Assembly: GCA_016840695.1 (NCBI GenBank)
Contig: JAEORV010000122.1
Coordinates: 1 to 5,847, forward strand
Reading direction: 5' to 3'
Length of the DNA: 5,847 nucleotides
Source of the DNA: Promethearchaeota archaeon
GTDB lineage: Archaea > Asgardarchaeota > Lokiarchaeia > Sigyniarchaeales > SOKP01
The position numbers and the translations under genes were made by a program. Below are positions 1 through 5,190 of the stretch, piece after piece (the stretch's first letter is position 1; each line of letters starts with the position of its first letter). A model generated the notes under the pieces. That model saw nothing but the letters and a program-made list of their open reading frames with translations. It was not told the DNA's origin and ran no database searches.

Positions 1-680
1 TACCAAATGATCTTAAGGAATTAGCTGTAGGATTCTTATTTTCCATAGGTATCATAAATTCTATAGAAGATATTAAAGAAGTCAATGTAGATGAGTTAGA
101 TAATAAAATTAATGTAATATTGCAGAGTTCAATTGAATTTAAAGTTCAAAATCTCAATCTTAATCCTATTAGCAGAGTAGTTGATACTACATGTGGTATC
201 TCCTCACCATGGAGAGATCTAATTAAGAGAACTCTCGATGAATCGAAAGAAACTATAAAATCACGAGATGATATCAAAATTAAGTCAGAACTCATATATA
301 CTTCAATAAAAGAGATGCAAAAGGAAACCGTTTTATATCGAGAAACAGGAGGATGCCATGGTGCCGCTATATTTAACCTTGAAGGAAGATTGTTAGGATG
401 TAAGGAAGATATTGGCCGACACAATGCCATCGATAAAGTTATAGGAGATCTCCTTTTAAAAAAACACAACTTCAAAGATATCTTTCTAACTTCAACGGGA
501 AGATTAACTGGAGATTCAGTACTAAAGGCAATAAGAGCAAAAATCCCCATAGTCGTGTCTTTATCTGCAGCTGTTGAATCTGGAATTAGATTGGCGTTTG
601 GTTATGGTATTACCTTGATAGGTTTTGTTAGAGGGTCAAGAATGAATATTTATACTCACTCCCGTAGAATTGAACTATAA
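1..680 (+). CDS. fdhD: FdhD, sulfurtransferase for formate dehydrogenase (5' end outside window)
   Basis: FdhD passes sulfur from a cysteine desulfurase to the molybdenum or tungsten bis-MGD cofactor of formate dehydrogenase, in the cytoplasm. The frame is open from the left edge (first full codon at position 3), so the N-terminus, perhaps 30-50 residues, lies outside. A start at the TTG at 120 is not credible, because family-typical sequence (PNDLKELAVGFLFS) precedes it. Other family blocks are TGGCHGAAIF, EDIGRHNAIDKVIGD, STGRLTGDSVLKAIRAKIP and the C-terminal GITLIGFVRGSRMNIYTH. The usual CGxCG redox loop reads TTCGISS here (Cys codon 192-194, Ser codon 201-203), so only the first cysteine is kept. 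The gene ends with TAA, 114 bases before vhuG on the same strand. Its presence implies a formate dehydrogenase elsewhere in the genome. The family call is firm; the effect of the lost cysteine is unknown. Confidence 0.93.
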   Translation, partial: PNDLKELAVGFLFSIGIINSIEDIKEVNVDELDNKINVILQSSIEFKVQNLNLNPISRVVDTTCGISSPWRDLIKRTLDESKETIKSRDDIKIKSELIYTSIKEMQKETVLYRETGGCHGAAIFNLEGRLLGCKEDIGRHNAIDKVIGDLLLKKHNFKDIFLTSTGRLTGDSVLKAIRAKIPIVVSLSAAVESGIRLAFGYGITLIGFVRGSRMNIYTHSRRIEL

Positions 681-719
681 GAAATGTACTTTTCCTAGAA
701 AAATCCGCAAGAATCAACA

Positions 720-737
720 TGTTTTTTAAAAATTTTA
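720..737 (+). terminator. T-run after fdhD, possible terminator
   Basis: A run of six T (722-727) followed by an A-run and four more T lies about 40 bases after the fdhD stop. Archaeal termination often needs only an oligo-T tract in the non-template strand, without a strong hairpin, and I see no convincing hairpin here. The surrounding gap is so AT-rich that such a run could be chance. Confidence 0.25.
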
Positions 738-740
738 CAT

Positions 741-770
741 TAAACCAAATTATAATAATTAAAAATTGAA
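741..770 (+). promoter_or_regulatory. Candidate archaeal promoter (TATA box) of the vhu-hdr cluster
   Basis: The gap between fdhD and vhuG holds TATA-like sequence: TTATAATA at 750-757, preceded by AAACCAAA, which could serve as a BRE. A second option is TTAAAAATTG at 759-768. The first would place transcription start near 775-780 and give a very short leader; the second would fit a leaderless vhuG mRNA. vhuG has no ribosome binding site, unlike the other genes of the cluster, which fits it being the first gene of the transcript. The composition is so AT-rich that the exact box cannot be fixed from sequence alone. Confidence 0.35.
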
Positions 771-794
771 AAAACAATAAAATAATGAAAAAAC

Positions 795-2183
795 ATGCCA
801 GTTAAAGTAGCTTTTATGCAATTATCTTCGTGTTGGGGTTGTCATCAAAGTCTCCTCAACGCTCACCTTGGTTTGCTTCCTATTCTTCCGGAATTGGAGA
901 TCGTATACTGGCCAGCAGTCGTAGACTTCAAACACGATTCATTAGAAGCTCGTCCTGATGGAGATATTGTTGTAGGATTCATTGAGGGCGTTGCGCGAAC
1001 AAAAGAAGACACTGCTAATGCAAAATTAATGAGAAAAAAATGTGCGATTATTGTAGCTTTAGGAGCGTGCGCATGCTACGGTAGTGTAAAAGGTTTGGCG
1101 AATTTATACGACAAGGAAGAACTAATCAAGAGAAAATTCATGGAAACTGAGGCTATAACCGATGAAAATCCAAAGGAACCAACAGAACACGTTCCAGGTT
1201 TTGAAGATCATATCATTAACGTTAAGGATATAATTGACGTTGATGTATTCGTTCCTGGATGTCCGCCTACTACAGAAAATATTCTTGCTGCTGTTGCTTA
1301 TTTACTAACAGTTGTTGGTGAAGGTCCCGCTTCTTTAAATAAAAACGCAAGCGTGTGTGATTCCTGTAGTTTGTTAAAAAAGGGTTGTTTATTAGACAAA
1401 GGAATATTATGTTATGGTGCCTTGACAGCTGCAGGTTGCGAAGAAATGTGTCCAAATAATGATGAACCTTGTTTTGGATGTTTTAAACCAACAACTAAAA
1501 TGGGAGCGAAAGCTGATCAATTAAAAAGTATGATTGATAGCATTGATGTATTAACGCCCGAACAAGGAGCAAGTTTACAACATTTTTTGGATTTATATTT
1601 AGGCGTCTCTAATATTACCAACTTTTATTTCCGTGGCGATTTACTCCAAAGATTGGCTTACGAACCAGAAAGCTTTGCTGTAAAAGAAGTCGATGGAAAA
1701 ACGGTTTTAGATGTGGCACCTACGGGAACCAAAATTATCGATGAAATCGTTGGGAAAGCATTATTTCTGTTAAAAGACGATCCGAACTTTAAATTTAGTT
1801 CTAAAACAGTATGTAGTCATTGCGAAAGAGAAGTTGCCGATAAAGTACCAGTTGATTTGAAGCGTGATTATGAAGGATTGCCTACCATGGATAAATGCTT
1901 CTTAGAACAAGGATATATTTGTTTAGGTCCAGTAACGCAAGCCGGTTGCGGAGCTATATGTCCTAATAAAGCGAACGCCCCTTGTTTAGGTTGTTATGGT
2001 CCACCTGCAGGAGTGAAAGATCAAGGAGCAAAATTCATAAGTACATTAGGATCTCTATGCGCTGAAAAAGATGTTGGTGAAATCATGAACGCAATCAAAG
2101 ATCCAGCCGGATTATTCAATCGATTTACATTAGCATCTAGCACTTTAGGCTATAAACGTCATGATAATATGGAGGGTGAATAA
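795..2183 (+). CDS. vhuG: F420-non-reducing [NiFe(Se)] hydrogenase small (Fe-S) subunit VhuG/MvhG, with duplicated Fe-S domain
   Basis: This is the electron-transfer subunit of group 3c cytoplasmic hydrogenase; it carries electrons from the Ni-Fe site of VhuA/VhuU toward VhuD and HdrA. The N-terminal hydrogenase small-subunit domain (about 1-180) has the proximal-cluster cysteines C13-x2-C16 (SSCWGCHQS), C92/C94 (LGACACYGS) and C156 (PGCPP). Canonical MvhG follows this with one eight-cysteine domain holding two [4Fe-4S] clusters and is roughly 300 residues long. Here the protein has 462 residues and two such domains: C188, C191, C198, C206, C215, C219, C226, C229 and C340, C343, C368, C376, C385, C389, C397, C400. 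About five clusters are therefore predicted instead of three. The C-terminal stretch (DPAGLFNRFTLASS) is typical of the family. No signal peptide is visible. The start gives the family-typical MPVKVAFMQLSSCWGC but has no ribosome binding site. The last codons overlap the vhuA ribosome binding site, so translation is probably coupled. Confidence 0.93.
   Translation: MPVKVAFMQLSSCWGCHQSLLNAHLGLLPILPELEIVYWPAVVDFKHDSLEARPDGDIVVGFIEGVARTKEDTANAKLMRKKCAIIVALGACACYGSVKGLANLYDKEELIKRKFMETEAITDENPKEPTEHVPGFEDHIINVKDIIDVDVFVPGCPPTTENILAAVAYLLTVVGEGPASLNKNASVCDSCSLLKKGCLLDKGILCYGALTAAGCEEMCPNNDEPCFGCFKPTTKMGAKADQLKSMIDSIDVLTPEQGASLQHFLDLYLGVSNITNFYFRGDLLQRLAYEPESFAVKEVDGKTVLDVAPTGTKIIDEIVGKALFLLKDDPNFKFSSKTVCSHCEREVADKVPVDLKRDYEGLPTMDKCFLEQGYICLGPVTQAGCGAICPNKANAPCLGCYGPPAGVKDQGAKFISTLGSLCAEKDVGEIMNAIKDPAGLFNRFTLASSTLGYKRHDNMEGE
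1356..1481 (+). other. VhuG extra (first) eight-cysteine Fe-S domain, residues 188-229
   Basis: This is the inserted copy of the MvhG C-terminal ferredoxin-like domain. Its core GILCYGALTAAGCEEMCPNN aligns with GYICLGPVTQAGCGAICPNK of copy 2, and both continue with PCxGC and a GAK motif. The spacing between the third and eighth cysteines matches copy 2 almost exactly, but the stretch between C191 and C198 is much shorter. This copy is the more divergent of the two, so it is probably the addition rather than the original. It may hold two [4Fe-4S] clusters. Confidence 0.8.
1812..1994 (+). other. VhuG canonical (second) eight-cysteine Fe-S domain, residues 340-400
   Basis: This copy has the arrangement usual for MvhG and VhuG: CSHC, then about 24 residues to KCFLEQGYICLGP, then AGCGAICPNK, APCLGC and GVKDQGAKF. 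Eight cysteines are expected to hold the medial and distal [4Fe-4S] clusters. A stretch of about 110 residues separates it from copy 1. Its first part (to about residue 285) looks like a degenerate version of the region that follows copy 2, so the duplicated unit probably exceeded the cysteine-rich core. Confidence 0.8.
2171..2179 (+). promoter_or_regulatory. Ribosome binding site of vhuA inside the end of vhuG
   Basis: GGAGGGTGA is a strong match to the archaeal anti-Shine-Dalgarno region. It lies within the last codons of vhuG, six bases before the vhuA ATG, and the vhuG stop lies between the two. This supports the vhuA start and points to translational coupling of the two hydrogenase subunits. 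Confidence 0.85.
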
Positions 2184-2185
2184 AA

Positions 2186-3490
2186 ATGGTAAAAGAAATA
2201 GTGGTTGAGCCAGTCACCCGATTAGAGGGTCATGGTGGATTACATATCAAGATTGGAGACGATGGAAAAGTTAAAGACGTGCAATTCAACATTACATCAA
2301 CAAGATTCTTTGAGAAGTTCGTTGAAGGGCGTTATTGCGAGCATATTCCAAGAATAACTCCAAGAATTTGCGGAATTTGCCCAATTCCTCACCATATTAC
2401 GCCGACTAAGGCAGTTGAGGATGCATGGGGTGTTCAAATTCCAACACCGGCGTACAAGTTGCGACAGTTAATAATGAACGCCAAGCAATATAGTTCTCAT
2501 GTGTTACATTTTTACGCGTTGGCTGCACCTGATTTCTTATTAGGTCCAATGGCCGACCCTGCGTTGAGAAATGTCGTATATGTCATTAATAAAATGCCCG
2601 ATGTTGGTGCAATGGCCTTAAAAATGATGGATTTCGGTCAAAAATTATGCGCTGCTATCGGTGGAAAATCGGTCCATCCAATCTCTGCAATCGTAGGAGG
2701 AATGAAAAAGTCTTTGGACGAAGATGTGCGTGATAAATTCCTTAAGGTAATCGATGAACAAATCGAATTCACAAAAAAAACCGTAGATATTGCCTTGAAA
2801 GTCGTTGATGATTACTTTGATGTTATTGCCAATGTAGGTGTTGTTCCAACGTATTACTTTGGGATGACGAAAAACGGCGTTCACGACATTTACGATGGAG
2901 ACATAAGGATTGTCACTCCAGACGGACAAAAAATAGATTACGATTATCACAATTACTTGGAGGCGTTAGGAGAGCACATTCCAGATCATTCGTACGCCAC
3001 GCACATGTATTATAAGCCTGCAGGGTATCCTGAGGGTATTTATCGTGCAAATTGCCTGGCAATGATCAACGCTGCAGATAAAATGGCGACACCCTTAGCT
3101 GATCAAGCCCTCAAGCAGATGAGAGAGAGGATCGGAGATTGTCCACATCACACGTTTGCTTATCACTGGGCTCGTATCATTGAAACCGTGGAAGCAATTG
3201 AAGTGATTGCCACTTTACTCAAGGATCCAGACATCGTTAACCCTGATTGCAAGACATTGGACGTCGAGCCAAAAGAAGGAAGCGGTGTCGGTATGACGGA
3301 AGCACCTCGAGGAACATTATTGTATAACATCTGGTCTGATAGCCAAGGTATTTGTAAGAAAGCTAACCTCTTGGTTGCAACGAACCACAACATCGCAGGC
3401 ATCGAAAAGACATTAATGCACGTGGCAAAGCAGGTGTTTGAAGATAAGGCTTTAGAAGGATTGAAATTACCAGATCCGTGGATTAAATAA
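2186..3490 (+). CDS. vhuA: F420-non-reducing hydrogenase large subunit VhuA, lacking the C-terminal Ni-binding motif
   Basis: This is the catalytic large subunit of a group 3c [NiFe] hydrogenase. The N-terminus has EPVTRLEGHGG (Arg12, Glu14, His16) and the L1 motif RICGICPIPHH (C62 and C65, with H69), which supplies two of the four cysteine ligands of the Ni-Fe centre. In single-chain MvhA the last residues carry the L2 motif DPCxxCxxH. Here the chain stops at TAA after LPDPWIK (434 residues) with no L2 motif. The missing part is encoded separately by vhuU at 4964. VhuA plus VhuU (434 + 49 residues) comes to about the length of an intact MvhA, and their ends fit together: VhuU begins with PEGVVNVLEMIVR, which resembles the segment leading into L2 in intact enzymes. 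This is the split seen in Methanococcus vhuA/vhuU, so it is not a truncated pseudogene. Confidence 0.95.
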   Translation: MVKEIVVEPVTRLEGHGGLHIKIGDDGKVKDVQFNITSTRFFEKFVEGRYCEHIPRITPRICGICPIPHHITPTKAVEDAWGVQIPTPAYKLRQLIMNAKQYSSHVLHFYALAAPDFLLGPMADPALRNVVYVINKMPDVGAMALKMMDFGQKLCAAIGGKSVHPISAIVGGMKKSLDEDVRDKFLKVIDEQIEFTKKTVDIALKVVDDYFDVIANVGVVPTYYFGMTKNGVHDIYDGDIRIVTPDGQKIDYDYHNYLEALGEHIPDHSYATHMYYKPAGYPEGIYRANCLAMINAADKMATPLADQALKQMRERIGDCPHHTFAYHWARIIETVEAIEVIATLLKDPDIVNPDCKTLDVEPKEGSGVGMTEAPRGTLLYNIWSDSQGICKKANLLVATNHNIAGIEKTLMHVAKQVFEDKALEGLKLPDPWIK

Positions 3491-3531
3491 TAATAAAAAT
3501 TTTTTAAATAAAATAATAATATTTCAAAAAA

Positions 3532-3536
3532 GTGAT
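3532..3536 (+). promoter_or_regulatory. Weak ribosome binding site of hdrC
   Basis: GTGAT lies five bases before the hdrC ATG and matches part of the archaeal GGAGGTGAT consensus. It decides for the ATG at 3542; the nearby ATG at 3535 is out of frame. The 51-base gap before hdrC is almost pure A and T and could contain an internal promoter, but I cannot single out a box. Confidence 0.5.
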
Positions 3537-3541
3537 GAAAT

Positions 3542-4036
3542 ATGGTAAGTGTAGATTTCGAATTAAGAAAAAAAGTAATGGATGCTCATATTGGTGATAC
3601 GTTAAAATACTGTTATCAATGTAACAGATGTACCGATGTATGCCCTGTTAGTCAAATTGCTCCTGATAGATATAATCCAAGAGGGAACATAATGGCTTCA
3701 TTCTTAGGAATTAATTTGTTTATGGGACAAAAAGATAATTTTGGTATCTGGGGCTGTACAGTCTGCGACACTTGCGACGAGATATGCCCGCAAAAAATTG
3801 AACTAACAGAGATTTTTACGGTACTAAAGAACATGAGCATTGCTGCTGGAGAAGGCCCTGATTATTATACGACCCAAGCATCAACAATATACGATGCAGG
3901 AAAGGCAATTCCATCCCAACCTGCAATTGAAAGACGTAGAGAACAATTAGGTCTTCCTAAAGTTGAAGAACCAGATGTAAGTGAGGTTCAGAAAATATTA
4001 AATGTAACAAAATTAAACAAAATTTTAAATAAATAA
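3542..4036 (+). CDS. hdrC: Heterodisulfide reductase subunit C (HdrC)
   Basis: HdrC is the small ferredoxin-like subunit that passes electrons from HdrA to HdrB in the cytoplasmic HdrABC complex, which reduces the CoM-S-S-CoB heterodisulfide in methanogens or a related disulfide in other archaea. Two CxxCxxCxxxCP motifs are visible: C24, C27, C30, C34 (CYQCNRCTDVCP) and C72, C75, C78, C82 (CTVCDTCDEICP), each binding one [4Fe-4S] cluster. The first is followed by RYNPRG, as expected for the family. At 164 residues it is of normal length. The C-terminal 50 residues are charged and not conserved. There are no membrane segments, so this is the soluble HdrC and not the membrane HdrE type. hdrB follows at once, and the two products act as a pair. 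Confidence 0.94.
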   Translation: MVSVDFELRKKVMDAHIGDTLKYCYQCNRCTDVCPVSQIAPDRYNPRGNIMASFLGINLFMGQKDNFGIWGCTVCDTCDEICPQKIELTEIFTVLKNMSIAAGEGPDYYTTQASTIYDAGKAIPSQPAIERRREQLGLPKVEEPDVSEVQKILNVTKLNKILNK

Positions 4037-4037
4037 T

Positions 4038-4043
4038 GGAGGA
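4038..4043 (+). promoter_or_regulatory. Ribosome binding site of hdrB, decides the start at 4050
   Basis: GGAGGA directly abuts an ATG at 4044 and lies six bases before a second in-frame ATG at 4050. Zero spacing cannot work for a Shine-Dalgarno interaction, so 4050 is the likely start. Confidence 0.8.
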
Positions 4044-4049
4044 ATGAAA

Positions 4050-4928
4050 ATGACAGAGTATAAGATGTTCCAAGGGTGTACTATCGGAAACAGAATTCCT
4101 TTTTTAGAAGCATCGGCGAGAATGGTCTTTGATAAGCTCGGAATAAAAACATCTGAAGGCCCGTTTGCATGCTGTCCTGATCCAGTTGGATTCAATTCGG
4201 TTGATCATACGAGTTGGTTAGCCATGGGCGCACGAAATCTTACTATTGCAGAAGCTGAGGAAAAAGACATCATTTCGCTATGCAATGGATGTTTTCAAAC
4301 GCTTAAACTCGTAAATAAAGAATTAAGCCACGACGAGCATGAGAGAGAAAAAATCAACAAAATTCTTGGCGAAGTTGGAAAGGAGTTTAAAGGTACAATT
4401 AATGTAAAGCATTTTGTAGAAGTTTTACACGAGGTTGGCGAAGAGAAAATTAAAGAATCTATTAAGAACGATTTATCAGGTCTCAAGGTGGCTTGTCATA
4501 CAGGTTGTCATTATAATAGACCCTCAGAAATCGTGCAAACTGACGATCCATTAAAACCAGTGAAATTAAGAGAAATAGTTGCTGCTACTGGAGCAACTCC
4601 CGTTGATTATGATGAGGAAGTGCTATGCTGTGGCGCAGGAGTAGGAAATACTGAAGAGGAACCAGCAATGCAAATCCTTGCAAATAAACTATCAAGTGCA
4701 ATGAACGCTGGGGCAGAAGCTATCATTGTGAACTGTCCTGCCTGCTTTCAACAATTTGACACAAACCAGAAAAAAGCAGAAAAGCAAACAGGAAATAGTT
4801 ATGGTTTACCAGTTTTATACGTCACAGAATTGTTAGCTTTAGCATTCGGAATGAAACCTGACGATATGGGAATCAAGTTCCATCGTACTAGACCAAAGGA
4901 TTTGCTGGAAAAGCATAATCTTGCGTAA
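4050..4928 (+). CDS. hdrB: Heterodisulfide reductase subunit B (HdrB)
   Basis: HdrB is the catalytic subunit of HdrABC, with two non-cubane [4Fe-4S] clusters that split the heterodisulfide. Both CCG domains are complete. Counting from the ATG at 4050, the first uses C10, C41-C42, C78 and C81 (ACCPDP, LCNGCFQ), and the second uses C153, C193-C194, C229 and C232 (GCHYNRP, LCCGAG, NCPACFQ). This pattern closely follows methanogen HdrB, so the enzyme should be active. The 292-residue length is normal. The longer reading from 4044 adds only Met-Lys and would leave no gap after the ribosome binding site. The gene follows hdrC by 13 bases and precedes vhuU by 35. HdrA, the flavin-bifurcating partner, is not encoded in the window. 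If the organism is an Asgard archaeon without methyl-CoM reductase, the natural disulfide substrate is uncertain. Confidence 0.95.
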   Translation: MTEYKMFQGCTIGNRIPFLEASARMVFDKLGIKTSEGPFACCPDPVGFNSVDHTSWLAMGARNLTIAEAEEKDIISLCNGCFQTLKLVNKELSHDEHEREKINKILGEVGKEFKGTINVKHFVEVLHEVGEEKIKESIKNDLSGLKVACHTGCHYNRPSEIVQTDDPLKPVKLREIVAATGATPVDYDEEVLCCGAGVGNTEEEPAMQILANKLSSAMNAGAEAIIVNCPACFQQFDTNQKKAEKQTGNSYGLPVLYVTELLALAFGMKPDDMGIKFHRTRPKDLLEKHNLA

Positions 4929-4951
4929 AATTTTAGAATTACTAAAATAGT

Positions 4952-4957
4952 GGTGAT
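4952..4957 (+). promoter_or_regulatory. Ribosome binding site of vhuU
   Basis: GGTGAT lies six bases before the ATG at 4964. It matches the archaeal consensus and marks this short, UGA-interrupted frame as a translated gene. It also decides against the in-frame ATG at 5003, which has no such site. Confidence 0.75.
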
Positions 4958-4963
4958 TAAAAA

Positions 4964-5113
4964 ATGAGTGATGTACCTGAAGGAGTAGTAAATGTCTTAG
5001 AAATGATAGTCCGTTGTTTTGATTGTTGACTATCGTGCGCCGCTCACATCACGGTTGTTGATGAGAAAGGCGACGAGATATATTCTCGTAAATTAAATGT
5101 TGGCTTAGGATGA
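4964..5113 (+). CDS. vhuU: VhuU, selenocysteine-containing Ni-binding subunit of the hydrogenase (49 aa, UGA = Sec at residue 22)
   Basis: VhuU is the detached C-terminal piece of the hydrogenase large subunit and supplies the second pair of Ni-Fe ligands to VhuA. Conceptual translation gives MSDVPEGVVNVLEMIVRCFD, then Cys21, Sec22, and LSCAAHITVVDEKGDEIYSR, then KLNVGLG and UGA at 5111. The segment D20-C21-U22-L-S-C25-A-A-H28 matches the large-subunit L2 motif DPCxxCxxH, with Sec replacing the first Cys, the terminal nickel ligand that is Sec in [NiFeSe] hydrogenases. The Pro before that position is Cys here. In the family the nascent chain is cleaved after the motif His/Arg, which would remove about 21 residues after H28. 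Support for recoding: VhuA lacks exactly this motif, the protein match continues on both sides of the UGA, there is a good ribosome binding site, and a SECIS-like hairpin follows. The gene is separated from vhuA by hdrCB. The second UGA is taken as the stop. Confidence 0.92.
5027..5029 (+). other. UGA codon recoded as selenocysteine in vhuU
   Basis: This TGA lies in frame at codon 22, exactly where hydrogenase large subunits have the nickel-ligand Cys or Sec. It is followed by LSCAAH, which completes the L2 motif. Reading it as a stop would leave VhuA without a usable nickel site. The SECIS-like core begins about 80 bases downstream. Confidence 0.92.
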
Positions 5114-5174
5114 ATGTCCAATAAACAAACACGAGATTGGACCTGACTGACCCTCGCACGGGTTAAAACCAACA
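5098..5174 (+). promoter_or_regulatory. SECIS-like element with eukaryote-type tandem G.A core, overlapping the vhuU stop codon
   Basis: The helix GTCCAAT (5116-5122) pairs perfectly with ATTGGAC (5136-5142) and closes a 13-base A-rich loop (5123-5135). At its base, ATGA (5110-5113) faces TGAC (5144-5147) in the right register for U.C, G.A and A.G pairs, then A5114-U5144 and one U.C mismatch before the helix. This is the non-Watson-Crick quartet of eukaryotic SECIS elements, a kink-turn motif, with A-runs in the apical loop where eukaryotic elements have AA. An outer helix, TGTTGG (5098-5103) with CCAACA (5169-5174), can enclose the structure. The UGA of the 5' quartet is also the vhuU stop codon. 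The upper helix is shorter than in typical eukaryotic elements. The structure was read by eye; no folding was run. Confidence 0.78.
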
Positions 5175-5190
5175 CTACTTTTCTATTTTT
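5148..5190 (+). terminator. Hairpin plus T-rich tract, probable terminator of the vhu-hdr transcript
   Basis: TGACCC (5148-5153) can pair with GGGTTA (5160-5165), with one G.U pair, around the loop TCGCAC. After the outer SECIS strand a T-rich tract follows (5179-5190, including TTTT and a six-T run). The hairpin could act in termination or be a third arm of the SECIS junction. The T tract ends at the stop codon of the convergent gene, so transcription from both sides must end in or near this short region. Confidence 0.5.

Noticed and set aside
146..550. Open frame on the minus strand inside fdhD, and similar ones inside vhuG, vhuA, hdrC and hdrB
   Set aside because: They lie opposite well-supported genes, have no recognisable domains and no independent ribosome binding sites.
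2186..3490. VhuA as a truncated, inactive large subunit
   Set aside because: The missing C-terminal motif is present in vhuU of the same cluster, and the two ends fit together as in known split VhuA/VhuU enzymes.
3491..3541. Internal promoter between vhuA and hdrC
   Set aside because: The stretch is nearly all A and T, so TATA-like words are expected by chance; no BRE or other anchor stands out.
4964..5029. A 21-codon peptide ending at TGA, or a pseudogene remnant of vhuA
   Set aside because: The protein match runs through the TGA and completes the exact motif missing from VhuA. The frame is intact on both sides and the gene has a good ribosome binding site, so recoding explains it better than decay.
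5111..5146. Second UGA (5111) as another selenocysteine, extending VhuU by ten residues
   Set aside because: The added residues match nothing I recognise in the family, the tail is already beyond the cleavage point, and the UGA is explained by the SECIS core. Kept only as a question.
5114..5147. Methanogen-type SECIS element
   Set aside because: I see no GAA/A internal bulge between GC-rich helices; the tandem G.A quartet register fits much better.
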